Assembly: GCF_037325665.1 (NCBI RefSeq) | Contig: NC_090261.1 | Span: 32,663,285 to 32,727,284 of the forward strand | DNA from: Littorina saxatilis | Lineage: Eukaryota; Mollusca; Gastropoda; Littorinimorpha; Littorinidae | DNA: 64,000 bases | Direction of reading: 5' to 3' | Shown here: positions 12,168 to 23,009 of the stretch, in pieces | How the letters are laid out: every line of letters begins with the position of its first letter | Numbering within the stretch: position 1 is the first letter of the stretch | Position numbers and translations under genes: made by a program | Notes under the pieces: model-generated | What the model was told of the DNA's origin: nothing | Databases searched by the model: none | What the model saw: only the letters and a program-made list of their open reading frames with translations

Positions 12168-15100
12168 CCGAGAAAGTCGTTACAATCCATAAAATGCAGG
12201 ACAGCAAGATTCCTAATCATAACTTTTATACTTATAGATTGTGCCGTTTTACTTGGACGATTAATAGGAATAGGTGGGTTTTTTCACGAACCTCACAATT
12301 TATAAACGAAGACTGACGGATGTTTTCCCTGAAAATTCCTTACTCGTTTAATTGTCATCCTTTGACTGTCACCTTTTCTCAGGTTTATCAATTGGCAAGC
12401 AAAAGCCATTCGTCGTGTGCTCTGGTAACGGCCGGCTCGTTCAGTCAGACGACCCAAACTGACCAAGAACTACTACAGATTTATTTTCTTGAAATTAAAA
12501 ACAGGCTCAATGGCCCAAGTGTACTGGAAACATATATCTTCGACTCTGATGAATGAACGTCGTTCAGATATTTCCCCCAGTAATGTATGATGCTACTCGG
12601 TTTGTAGAAAGATCCCCCCCCCCCCTTTTTACATTTAGTCAAAACTGTTTAAACGAAGAGGAGGGAATCGAGACGAGGGTCGTGGTGTATGTGTGTGTGT
12701 GTGTGTGTAGAGCGATTCAGAGAAAACTACTGGACCGATCTTCATGAAACTTGACATGAGAGATCCTGAGTATAGTATCTCCAGACTTTTTTTTTCATTT
12801 TGTTGATAAATAGCTTTGATGACGTCATATCCGGCTTTTCGTAAAAGTTGAGGCGGCACTGTCACGCTCTCATTTTTCAACTAAATTGGTTGAAATTTTG
12901 GTTAAGTAATCTTCGACAAAGTTCGGACTTTGGTATTGCATTTCAGCTTGGAATTTAAAAAATTAATTAATGAGTTTGCTCATTAAAGTTGTCATTAAAA
13001 TCGATTTTTCGCAAACAGATTCAAAATTGATTGCATCGTTTTCTTCATCACATTCTGAATCTAAAAATATATACATATGTCATGTTTACTCTTAAAATGT
13101 GATCACAATTAACGAAAATAGATTAATTAGTCTTACGATAAAAATTTAAGAAATCGATCCAAAAATGATTTAATCTTATTCTTTATCATTTCCTGATTCC
13201 AAAAACATATAGATATGATAGGTTGTATTCAAAACAAGCTCCGAAAGTTCACAAGAATACAGAAAAGCGCGCTTTCCAGCTTAGCACAATACGCTACCGC
13301 GCTATTCTGGCGTCTTCATTTCACTGCGTTTTGCACGTGGAAGGTGAGCGATTTCCTTCTCGCGGGGATTGACGAAGCTGTACTGTCATGGTGAAAAACT
13401 ACAGTGCGTTCAGTTTCATTCCGTGAGTTCGACAGCTTGACTAAATGTAGTAATTTCGCCTTACGCGACTTGTTTGTTTGTACTGTACTATTCAATATCT
13501 TTTGCGTTCAGGCTTACGTTTTGCTTTCCCCCGGCCTTGATGAGACAGTGGTCACTGTAGTAGTTCCTGTCCCCCCACTGGTCAGACTGAGACACCTGAC
13601 TGGACGATCCGGCGGTGACCAAAGCATTGGGGTCAACGCGACGAATGGCGTCCGCCTGCCAGCTGATGAACCTGATCAGTGTGAGAGTCAAGAGACATTG
13701 ATTTTTAGTTCAGTCAAAAACGTTGCAGATAGCGACACTGCACATTGCATGGACAGATAAGAAAATCCAGTGCTAATCCATAGCTCAATTAAGACGAAAG
13801 GTGGAAGAGAACGTGATTATCAGAACGTTTTATGTCGAAACAGCGTATATAATTATTATATACTGCTGTGTCGTTGAATCATATTATACAATGTCAGACA
13901 CTATCATTTAGGGGTGAATTTACCCTCTCTGCATAGAAAAAAGGAACACACTCAATGTTCCAAGTGCTTCTACGAACAGATGACCGACCAGCTTGTGACG
14001 AGACCCTGATTCTACTTGTTCCATTTGAAGCACAAACGTACAGTACAATCAAAGACACACAAACGTAACAAACAAATGTAGAATCACGCACAGTCACACC
14101 AATTCAATTTTAAGCCGAAATCATATCTGACAGAACTGAAGCTGCGTTGATGCACTCGACTCATGATCACTCTGATCTGATCGATCTAAAGCAAAATCCC
14201 TGGGCGTTTTCGTGTGAGTTTAGAGGGAGCGGTCAGCGACCATAAACTCTATTTAAACGAGACAGATATGCAGCAAAAGGAGGGGGGGGAGGAGGTGTCA
14301 GTAGAGGTAATGCAGGAGGAAGTGATAGCAGAGTCCCGTGGGAACGAATGCGGGGAATGAAGAGGGTTGGAGGGCAGGGGGGAGGTGATGAGTGAAGGAG
14401 AGCAGTCTGGAATGAAACAATGGTAACAGATAAGGGAGTCCGAGAGAGAGCGAGAGAGAGCGAGGACCGAAGTCATTAGTAGCAGCGCAGCGGCCAGCAA
14501 GCAAGTTCAGCGATTTTCAGTTCTGCAAACTATGGAGTTCAATTTTTCTTCTTGGGCAAAAAATCTGCCCCAACCTGTAATTGAGGTTCTGGAAAAAGAG
14601 GAGTTCACAAGCCTCAGTGCCTTGAAATATGCAGGAGAAAAGGACCTGGAAAGCCTTAAGTTAAAACGAGGCCACATAGTGGAATTAAAAGCGGCAGTGG
14701 CAGACCTGCAACAGAAGTACGGGGGAGGGCCGTTGCGTGCTGCCGACCAAGTGGCACCGCTCCAGGGTCTTCTTGGCAACATGGCCATACAGTCTGCTTC
14801 ACCAGGTGAGACTTATTTACGAATTGTTGACTTCGTACCGGCTTCTATGGCGGTGGAGGAAGAGGTGACACTCGGGGGAGGTGTCACGCTCAAGCTGGCC
14901 AACAAATCAAAGTTGGAGAAAGTATCCCCCTGCCACTGGATCGTGGCAAATGCTAAAATAATGGCAAAACTCATGAACACCGCCGTGGACTTCGACCACG
15001 AAGCTTACCTCTGTTATACAGAGATGGTGGGCGAGCTCGGCGCAAGATTTTCCTGGCAGTCGGTGCTCCTTTACGATGATGAGTACAGGAAGCGCCAGTC

Positions 15101-18100
15101 TACCAGCGGGTTTGCTTGGGGAACCCCCAACCCCCACCTGTCCACAGTGATTCTCCGTGAGCGTGCCCAACAAGTTCCTGGCAACAAAAGCGGCAAGGCC
15201 ATGACGGGAAGCGGCGGTATTCGACGACCTGTGGGACCCAGTGGGAAGGAGGTGTGCCTGCAGTACACAAACAAAGGCACATGCCTCTACGGGTCCCGCT
15301 GCAGGTTCGAACACGTGTGTGACACGTGTGGAAAGGAGCACCCCGGCAAAGACCACCAGGCGACAGCAAACACCAGTGCCTAGGATACAGCGCAGCGAAC
15401 TGACAACACAACGGTAGGCCCCACCTATTCCAGCCCGTTCCCTCAATTAGATCCTCATGACTGTGCATTTTTGGGAAATCATGCATCTATTAGTGCAAAA
15501 TCTCAAATGTGGCACTCAGTGCTAGAGGGCGATTGTGACAGAGAATTTTTGTTAGACGGTATACAGCACGGTTTTCGGGTAACAGAAAAACATAAAACAT
15601 GTGTGTTAGCAGCAGAACAAAGCAATCATAAATCAGCGTACGATCATCGCGACGTGGTAGAACAAGAACTGTTAGATCAAATAGCAAAAGGAAATTATAT
15701 AGTGGCAAGTAAGAAGCCAACGGTCGTAAGCGCACTAGCCGCGATCCCCAAAGAAGATGGTAGCGTTAGGCTAATTCATGATGCCAGCAAACCAACAGGT
15801 AGGGCAATGAACGATTACTCCATCCCTGAGTCAGTGAAGTTTCAAACAGTCTCTGATGCGTGCGCCTTAGCGAAGACAGATTATTGGTGTGCTAAAGTCG
15901 ACTTGCAGTCCGCATATCGCTCAGTGTGCATCAGTCCGGATGATTATTGTGTAACGGGACTCAAGTGGCATTTCAAAGGTAAAAACAGACCGACTTATTT
16001 GTTTGACAGTCGACTTCCATTTGGTAGCAATGTAGGACCGTCACATTTTCATAGACTTTCACAGTCAATTCGCAGGTGCATGGCCAGGAGAGGCATGCCT
16101 GGTGTGTTAGCATACATAGATGATTTTCTTTTAGTAGCAGCAACAAAAGAGGAGTGCAACGACATGTTATTTTCTTTGATTAGATTATTGAGGGAACTAG
16201 GCTTCAACATTAGCTGGAAGAAGGTGGTGGGGCCCACCCAACGTATCACATTTCTTGGAGTCGACATCGACACGCGAAACAACACTCTGTCACTTGGAAG
16301 TGACAAACTGCAGCAACTGCGGCGGCGACTACTGCAATTTCGAGGAAAGAAGCGCGCGACAAAAACTCAGCTTCAAAGCATCGCGGGTTCTCTTAATTAA
16401 TTAATTCTCAATAATCAAAGACACACAAACGTAACAAACAAATGTCACACCAACTCAATTTTAAGCCGAAATCATATCTGACAGAACTGAAGCTGCGTTG
16501 ATGCACTCGACTCATGATCACTCTGATCTGATCGATCTAAAGCAAAATCCCTGGGCGTTTTCACAAAATCTCTCAGCAAAAACAGAAAGAAAATCACCTG
16601 GAACCAAAATCTTTAGCGACCTCAGAATATATGGATTCCGGAAATAATCCTGTCGGGTTTTTATGGTTTGTCGAAGAATTACTGTCCATTGCTTTCTCTT
16701 GCTTTTCCATAGAAACACTGAGGCAAGCTACACGTGACATTGCCTCAGTGTGTCTATGGTAGCAAGGGAAAGCAACTCTTCCTCAACCCATTAAAAATTG
16801 ACAGAGTTATTTCAGAACATCGTCTATTTTACCTGAAAATTTACAGAATTATTTCCGAGCAGTGTCTATTTTACCTAAGAAGTGGCTGAGCTGGATAAAG
16901 ATGTCCTGCCCAGCCTGCACCCGCCTTGGTCAAAGGGGTGGTGTCAAAACAAGGCTCGGAGTTGAGCTCTCCCGGCTTGATGAAGCCTTCAAACTCGTTG
17001 ATGATGTCCCATCCCCCCAGGGCAGGGTGGTCCTTCACAGCCTTCACCCAAGGGATCAGGGCCTTGTCCAGGTACGACTGCAGCTTGTGGGTGTCATAGA
17101 TCAATCCTCCGAGAGGGCTGCAAACCAAGGTTGCGTGTTCTGGTTTATTTGTTCGTCATGACGAGGCCTCCAAAGGTACAAGTTTAAGTTACATTAATTT
17201 GTTCCATGGCAAGTGATGATTTCTTCTATTTTTCAAAAACAAAAATTTCGTTTTAATTCATTGACGTTTTAACAATTCTTAAACGTTCTTAATTAAGACG
17301 TGAATGTTTTCTCAAAACTTAAACGTACCATTGACTAACCAGTCTTCTCTTTAATTTTGTGTTTTTGAACGTAAGCAGTCTTTCTGTTTTTCTTTCAAAA
17401 ATTAAAACGTGTGCCATTGACGATAACTCACCTTATAAAACTGAAAGGAACGAGTAAGATTCTATCGACTTATCTAGCATGACATTTGTGCGCTGCTTTT
17501 TGGACATGTCGTCACGACGTTTTTCATAGCTTGGGTCTTATATAAAATAAAGAAGACAATGAGGCCTTCAGTGTTCCAGCTTCCTGCACCTCATCAAAAT
17601 AATTATCAGTAGACTCACCCAGGATTTTTCACTACAGCACCATTCCACAAGCAAGGGAAGATGAGGATATTTCTGGCTTTGGCGTCGTCAAGGTAACGCT
17701 TGAAATCTGAGATGAAGCTACCATCACTGTCAAGGCCGGTGACATAGCCGTTGTGGTCAAACTTCGGAGACGTATCTCCTTCGATGTGAACCCAAGTTCC
17801 TGTTAAAGCCAAGGAAAAAAATCAATGTTTCCGTTTCCTCGACCGATCCTGTTTTTCCTCCCGACCCTAGAACCTTATTTTACTCGTCAAAAACAAACTA
17901 ACATTGAAATGAAAAAACTCGATTTTGTAGAATTTATCAGTAAAGTTAGTCTTCTCCAACGTCAAAGGGATGATTTCCGGACAATGAAAAGCCGCATGTG
18001 TCTATTATTTTGGCCTTGTCATCAAAAACTATTGTTTCTTTTGGCCTTATTATCAGTTACTATGACAGAGAACACTATGATCAAATTATCCCGCACAAAA

Positions 18101-20661
18101 GCAAGTTTATCAGGTTTTGTTTTTAGCATAATCATGCGGATGAAAGGGAATAGTTATTTCATTTTTGAAATATACGTTATGGTCACACTGAGAATTATTA
18201 TTCTTTCTTGATGCTTAAGGGTTCAGAAGAGGTTTGTTCTTCTTTGAATCAACGGTTGACACGCTACATAGAAACAAGATCAAAAGCGTGATCGAAAGCA
18301 AACTCTTTAATCTTTAACAAAAAACAAACAAACAAAAAACACGATCAACACTTTTGACCTTTTGACGTTAAAAACCCCATTGTGGTTTTTGGTTTTCGTT
18401 TCTTGATTTCGGAATTGAAGCAGTCTATCTGTGACTGATTGAGCCGTTTGCAATCTCTTTCAGCAAGAAGGGTATACGAAGAGTGGATTTAGTGGAGGGT
18501 CTGTGCAAAGAACTCAACACTTACTCATAGAATTTCCTCCGGCGTTCTTGACTTTATCCATGAGGTACAGATACCGGTTACGGCGCTGCTGGTACTGATG
18601 GTTGCCAAAGTCATACCCGTATGCCACCCAGGCCGTGTTTGCCCCGGACAGGAATACCTTCTTCCCATTATGGACGAAATGTTTACCGCTCCTGGTTAAG
18701 TATCCGCCTGTGTAAACAGATACAATACCGATGTGCATACGTGAGATTGATTCGAAGATTCGTTAACGAATTAGCCGAGAATCTGTAGAGTTGATAAACA
18801 AAAGTTCTGAAGCGTACTTAATCATTCTGTCCATCACAGGCACCGGACACACCGATGGCAGCTTCATGTTCAACTTCATGTTTAAGCCCTGATGTGTGCG
18901 TGCAGTAATATGTAGAAAGAGGAAGTTAACAATTGCTGGGCATTCTCTCTTCGGTTTAACAGTTATATATCTGCATCAAACAGAAGAGAAGTCCGTTTTC
19001 TGAATCTGGGTATACTATCAATTTTGAAGGACAATTTCAATATTGGAATTGTAGGTATACACTACAGTATAACGTTGCTTACAGACTGTCGTTTGTCTCT
19101 CTACGTTTTGAGTTTTCCAGAAAGACAAAGCATAAATGTAACAGAACTAGAACAATCAAAGACCAAGTCAGAATGATCGGAACCTCGCTCCTTGTATGAA
19201 CATGTAGTTTCAAACAGATCGATGATTAATGGCACACACAGCTTCACGTAAACCATCAGTTTCTGGTTACAGACACTGTCAGGCTTTTACACACAGTACA
19301 AACACCCTTTCGTTTAAACACTCACCACTTGAGAACTTCCTAGGTGCCCTCCGTGAAGAGCGAGCAGTTTTCAAAGAATTTATTTTTGCGTGGCCAGCCG
19401 GATTGTCTAGTACCACAATCGAACGCCTCGTTTTGGCGCTAGAACTAACTTTCAAAATCTAAATAATAAATTGACAGCTTGTAACACAAACATTCTTAAA
19501 TCATAAAGATTTCTTTTTTTATCAAGACAAGATCAGTACAATTCGAAGTTTTGAAAGTTTTAAAAAAGGGAGCCCTGAAGCAGTTCACGCAAGGTCGTGT
19601 TTCCCAAAGCAGACGAATTTTCTGCATACTGCTTGCTTGATTGAATTCAACCGCCGATAAGTTCGTGTGACTCGCAGTCGTTTGTTACGTTTTAGATTCA
19701 GAGGTACACAATAACTTGCTATTGCAGATACAGCCAGTCGCATTGAAATCACAAACTGACGACTAAATTGCGAAAAAAAGGAAAATGGATCACACGGGTT
19801 CACGATAGCTCAGGGGTTAGATAAACCACAAAATCGGGTGTGTGGTTTACGCGGGCTAAATAGCCATTCAAACGAGCTGTTTAATTTAATGCTATTAAAT
19901 GCTATTGCAAGTGTTTTCCATAAGGTTGGAACTGATTTTTTTCATGAGAAGATTTATATCGTTCTGTAAACCATTTGAGACATACTGGGGCTTTAATGAC
20001 AGAGCAAGTAAATCGATTGCAAAATCCGATTTGTCTTTTGGTCAGTATTCGTGACAATGTTTTTCTGCTTCCTTTCTCGTCTCCATTCTTTTACTGTGAG
20101 ATCTTTTCTCTCTTGGCAGGTCGATTACTTTAGTCAGAGAATCGTTGATTTGTTTTAGATTAAAAATCCAAATATTCATTGCTTCCTTCGCTTGTGTCTT
20201 CACTGCAAGTCGCGGAATATTTCATCAAGATAAGTGTTGTGTAATTAGTGTTTGTCTGTGCACTTAAAAGACCGCTGGGTTGATATATTTGTGAACGTAA
20301 CGTTTTGTTTTGTCAATAGTTAAACGTTCCAACAACGTACCTTTCTTGTTTTTTTAATTCTTGTTTTAGATTACTCGACTCTCTCGTTGTGTTTGTTTTC
20401 CTAGCCTGTCTGACTACCTCTCTCTTTGATAGAACCAAACTATAACTTTGTTTAAACAGTTTTTTATTTTTTATTTTTTTATATTTTTTTTACAGAGCAG
20501 TGCAATCTTGTATGCAATAAAAAATTCTGAGTGCCTTAATCGGTACATTCGCCGCCATCCTTACCATTCTTTCAAACAAGACACATTAAATAGAGAAACA
20601 TGCACATACCAGCTGAGAGGCCGAAAAAACAGCCCAGCACCAGTAGCGGAAACAGATTCAT
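9716..20661 (-). CDS. Mannanase gene A: secreted GH5 endo-beta-1,4-mannanase, 7 coding exons, 376 aa
   Basis: Hydrolyses internal beta-1,4-mannosidic bonds of algal mannan/glucomannan; presumably secreted by the digestive gland. Coding exons (reverse order): 20610-20661, 18525-18707, 17619-17799, 16875-17117, 13518-13671, 11445-11516, 9716-9961. All junctions are GT-AG, phases run 1,1,2,2,0,0, and the sum is 1,131 nt including TAG. Residues 1-17 (M-N-L-F-P-L-L-V-L-G-C-F-F-G-L-S-A) are a signal peptide. GH5 landmarks: W-D-I-I-N-E at 175-180 with E180 as likely acid/base; T-H-T-Y with H280 and Y282; V-I-A-E-F with E311 as likely nucleophile; G-A-W-S-W-H near 336-341. Length matches gastropod (abalone-type) mannanases of about 377 residues. 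The ATG directly follows TTTGCAG, so an upstream noncoding exon is likely. Introns are swollen by repeats and retroelements. Family membership is recalled, not searched. Confidence 0.93.
10122..10157. repeat. Short hairpin in intron 6 of mannanase A
   Basis: Arms AACTGTTAGCACACTC and GAGTGCGCTAACAGTT flank a 3-base loop, with one mismatch. Function unknown. Confidence 0.6.
11912..12166. repeat. (CA)n microsatellite
   Basis: About 250 bases of CA dinucleotides with AAAC and GCAC interruptions in intron 5 of mannanase A. Confidence 0.97.
12382..12468 (+). pseudogene. Inverted relic of a mannanase exon 5
   Basis: On the plus strand, opposite to the gene containing it, a TTTTCTCAG acceptor is followed by F-I-N-W-Q-A-K-A-I-R-R-V and then, after a small deletion that removes the D-P-N codons and shifts the frame, A-L-V-T-A-G-S-F-S-Q-T-T-Q-T-D-Q. 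This matches exon 5 of genes A and B (F-I-N-W-Q-A-D-A-I-R-R-V-D-P-N-A-L-V-T-A, then G-S-S-S-Q-V-S-Q-S-D-Q) but is clearly more diverged than A is from B. It ends before the W-G-D-R-N-Y-Y part. It lies inside intron 5 of gene A and is nonfunctional. It implies a further, older mannanase paralogue in inverted orientation, or an inverted copy of its exon. Confidence 0.85.
12486..12625. repeat. Intron segment shared with mannanase gene B
   Basis: Bases 12486-12625 (including GAATGAACGTCGTTCAGATA) match 27330-27460 in intron 5 of gene B, in the same orientation, so intron 5 sequence is shared up to this point next to the inverted exon relic. Confidence 0.75.
12630..13475 (-). mobile_element. Dispersed repeat element (family unassigned), copy 1
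   Basis: About 850 bases of the same element as 34008-34926, in the opposite orientation. Ends carry CATTTAGTCAA on one side and TTGACTAAATG on the other, a short inverted terminal motif. Internal landmarks shared by both copies: CCTTCGTCGAAGATT-type segment, CCGCCTCAACTTTTAC, GGATATGACGTCATC and a (TG)n/(CA)n tract next to one end. No coding capacity seen. Behaves like a non-autonomous DNA element, class not determined. Confidence 0.7.
14047..14211. repeat. Left copy of the duplicated intron segment flanking the retroelement
   Basis: This 165-base piece of intron 4 (from AATCAAAGACACACAAACG to CCCTGGGCGTTTTC) is repeated at 16413-16562 on the other side of the inserted retroelement, with one short indel and very few substitutions. 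Gene B has a single, diverged equivalent at about 28028-28150, so the duplication belongs to the insertion event or to a later rearrangement. Confidence 0.9.
14212..16412 (+). mobile_element. Fossil tyrosine-recombinase retroelement fragment (DIRS/Ngaro group)
   Basis: A retroelement relic in intron 4 of mannanase A, antisense to the gene. Parts in order: a 5' leader (14212-14531); a Gag-like frame (14532-15383, 283 codons) with a helical N-terminal region and, near residues 242-261, a C-x8-C-x5-C-x3-H zinc finger followed by a C-x2-C knuckle; then a reverse-transcriptase region (about 15471-16400) with the Y-I-D-D-F-L catalytic box and P-F-G-S-N-V-G-P of the DIRS-type RT. RNase H and tyrosine recombinase are absent, so it is 3'-truncated and broken. 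The close match of the flanking duplications suggests a young insertion. It is missing from gene B. Assignment rests on RT style; a search would settle DIRS versus Ngaro. Confidence 0.75.
16413..16562. repeat. Right copy of the duplicated intron segment flanking the retroelement
   Basis: Partner of 14047-14211; it continues rightwards into ordinary intron 4 sequence (ACAAAATCTCTCAGC) that is also present in gene B, so the host junction is on this side. Confidence 0.9.
16620..16860. repeat. Foldback element in intron 4 of mannanase A
   Basis: Arms TTGCTTTTCCATAGAAACAC-TGAGGCA and TGCCTCAGTGTGTCTATGG-TAGCAA face each other around 16700-16770, with weaker outer pairing (GGAAATAA / TTATTTC). Gene B carries the same structure at 28250-28440, so it predates the duplication. 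In gene A the donor-side sequence CTATTTTACCT occurs twice (16825 and 16867), leaving a copy of the exon 4 donor about 40 bases inside the intron. Confidence 0.75.
19139..19187. repeat. Single unit of the minisatellite expanded in gene B
   Basis: One ~49-base unit (ACAATCAAAGACCAAGTCAG then AATGATCGGA) in intron 1 of gene A; the same intron of gene B has about 21 tandem units at 30695-31690. Confidence 0.85.
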
Positions 20662-20794
20662 CTGCAAACAAAATGTTTATGTAGAGTAAGTGTAGAGTGC
20701 TGCCCTGTCACGTAGTCTCAAACCAAAATTGGAAATCCACAGCATCATCATTATAATCATCTTCATCTCAATCATCCAAAAATTATAAAGTTTT

Positions 20795-21665
20795 GGCATT
20801 AGTAATGAACGTTTGACCTCGTTTCGGCCGTGTTTATGGCCGTTTGACCTCTTATGGCCGTTTGATCTCATATAAGCCGTGCTCAGGGCCGTTTGATCTC
20901 ATTTTGTCCGTGTTTATAACCGTTTGACCTCGTATGACCTCGTTTTTGCCGTGTTCAAGGTCGTTTCACCTCGTTTGACCTCGTTGTGGCCGTATGAAAG
21001 GCAGATTGGCAACGTTTTGGCCGCGTTTGTGGACGTTTGACCTCGTTTTGGCAATGTTCATGGCCGTTTGACCTCGTTTGACCCGTCGCGATATAACCTT
21101 CGTGGTTGAAAACGACGTTAAACACCAAATAAACAAACAAACAAACAAACCTCGTTTGACCTCGTTGAGGCCGTATGAAAGGCAGATTGGCAACGTTTTG
21201 CGGGCCGCGTTTATGGACGTTTGACCTCGTTTCGGCAATGTTTATGGCCGTTTAACCTCGTTATGACCGTTTAACCTCGTTTTGGCTGTGAGAAAGGCAG
21301 TTTGACCCCGTTTGACCTCGTTTTGGCCCTGTTGAAGTCTGTTAGACCTCGTTTCCGTCGTATTGAAGGCCGTTTGACCTCTTTTTTGCCGTGTTTAAGG
21401 TCGCTTGACCTCGTTTGACCTCGTCTTGGTCGTGGTCAAGGCTGTTTGCCCTCGTTTTACCTCGTTTTGGTCGTATTCAAGGCTGTTTGCCCTCGTTTGA
21501 CCTCGTTTTGGCCGTGTTTATTGACGTTTGACCTACTTTCGGCCGTGTTTAAGGCTTTTTGACCTCCTTTTGGCCGTTTTTAAGGCTGTTTGACGTCGCT
21601 TACCTCGTTTAGACAAGTTAAAGGCCGTTTGACCTAGTTTTTGACGTGTTTATGGACGTTTGAAA
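20795..21665. repeat. Minisatellite, GTTTGACCTCGTTTTGGCCG-type unit
   Basis: Degenerate tandem units of about 35-45 bases built on GTTTGACCTCGTTTTGGCCG plus TGTTTATGGCC, roughly twenty copies, upstream of the mannanase A start codon (within the likely leader intron). A longer ~120-base higher-order period is visible (GTATGAAAGGCAGATTGGCAACGTTTTG at about 20992 and 21171). A SINE tail fragment interrupts it at 21083-21150. Confidence 0.9.
21083..21150 (-). mobile_element. SINE family 3 tail fragment
   Basis: CGCGATATAACCTTCGTGGTTGAAAACGACG then TTAAACACCAAATAAACAAAC is the reverse complement of the 3' part of the SINEs at 61813-62229 and 63722-64000, and is flanked by minisatellite sequence CTCGTTTGAC on both sides, compatible with a target-site duplication. 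Confidence 0.75.
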
Positions 21666-21699
21666 AACAACCTGGTCATCGCATAGCAGATAATGTGTC

Positions 21700-22075
21700 A
21701 GTTTAGAGAAACGATAAACTGTTTTTAAACTGTAGGTGAGGCGATGGTATTTAGGACTGGACAAGGATGGAGAGGGAGGGGGAAGGAATGGAGATAGCGG
21801 ATGTGGGCAGGACGTAGAAGTAAGGAGGGAGGGTGAGGGTGTTGTAGTGGAGTTTTGGCGCCAAACGGTTGTGGCAAGAGGGTGCCAGAGCATGTACGCT
21901 CGCTCATTAGCAAAGCAGCAGCAGCAGCAGCAGCAGCATTTGAAGTGCGCGCGTCAGCCACTGAAAATTATTTTGTGTGAGATCATGTCTGAAATAGAAG
22001 AACTTGAAGACTGGTGCAAGGAGTCACACCTCCATGCAGCGGTGATAGGTGTCCTCGTCAAAGAGGGGTTCGATG
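21700..22075 (+). mobile_element. Possible 5' fragment of a second DIRS/Ngaro-type retroelement
   Basis: A GC-rich leader with a (GCA)n run is followed at 21985 by a short frame M-S-E-I-E-E-L-E-D-W-C-K-E-S-H-L-H, then A-A-V-I-G-V-L-V-K-E-G-F-D. The W-x6-P/H-x2-V-I-x-V-L-x-K-E-x-F pattern resembles the Gag-like start of the element at 14532. A (TG)n tract follows directly and nothing else of the element is seen. Fossil fragment; assignment tentative. Confidence 0.4.
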
Positions 22076-22134
22076 TGTGTGTGTGTGTGTGTGTGAGTGT
22101 ATGTATGTGTGTGGGTGTATGTATGTGTGTGTCG

Positions 22135-22167
<33 letters not shown>

Positions 22168-22182
22168 TGTATGTATGTGTGT

Positions 22183-22217
<35 letters not shown>

Positions 22218-22231
22218 GTGTGTGTGTGTGT
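22074..22231. repeat. (TG)n microsatellite
   Basis: TG dinucleotides with TATG interruptions, about 158 bases. Confidence 0.97.
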
Positions 22232-22361
22232 GAGTACTTCCTGTCACTGCTTATAGGTATGCAAGTCGACAGTACCGTATATTCAGTAACTGTGTAAAAC
22301 ATACCTAAAACAAATAAATTCATATAAGGCAGATACAAAAAGTCATAAATAAGAGAGGGAT

Positions 22362-22364
<3 letters not shown>

Positions 22365-22442
<78 letters not shown>

Positions 22443-22477
22443 CGGAGAGAGAGAGAGACAGAGAGAGAAATAGAAAG

Positions 22478-22572
<95 letters not shown>

Positions 22573-22615
22573 GACAAACAGATACAGACAGACAGAGAGA
22601 GACAAACAGAAAGAC
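22365..22615. repeat. (GA)n microsatellite
   Basis: Two long GA blocks (22365-22436 and 22480-22568) with short interruptions. Gene B has a shorter (GA)n in the corresponding leader intron (32515-32645). Confidence 0.97.
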
Positions 22616-22794
22616 AGTAAGAGAGGGAGGACTTTGTTTAAATTTGGCAAGTTTCTGGTAAAATTAAATGGCATCAAGATTGCTTTTTATGAACACTAAA
22701 ATCGATGCTGAAGACGTACCACTTGCTTGTTAATTATAAATAAATAGAGAGACAAAGAGAAAAGAAAGAGATGTCATACCTTCGAAGTTCTTGA

Positions 22795-22803
22795 GGATAT
22801 ATA
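22795..22803 (-). promoter_or_regulatory. Candidate TATA box of mannanase A
   Basis: Reverse strand TATATATCC, matching the TATA-like sequence of gene B (32924-32932) with similar surroundings. A GTATG donor-like site follows only ~22 bases downstream, closer than usual for a start site, so the leader exon of gene A is uncertain. Confidence 0.4.
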
Positions 22804-22956
22804 GAAGTTTTTCTGAACAATAGGTAGGTGCAGGTAAAGTAGCCCGTGTGTCCTTATATTTATCTTATTTTATTTTATCTATTCGTATTTTGTTCATTTT
22901 GTTGGCCTAGTTTTGTCGAATAATCGTTGCACACGATTTAGAGAAATGTCCCAACT

Positions 22957-23003
22957 TATGTTCTATTTAGAGATCATTGACAATGATCTCTAAATAGAAC
23001 ATA
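22957..23003. repeat. Perfect 23-bp palindrome
   Basis: TATGTTCTATTTAGAGATCATTG, one A, then its exact reverse complement. It lies in the space upstream of mannanase A. Meaning unknown. Confidence 0.85.
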
Positions 23004-23009
23004 CACATT

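Noticed and set aside
13894-14097. 67-codon minus-strand frame in intron 4, also at 27883-28086
   Set aside because: Present in both genes only because the intron is duplicated; frames differ, with no domain and no splice support.
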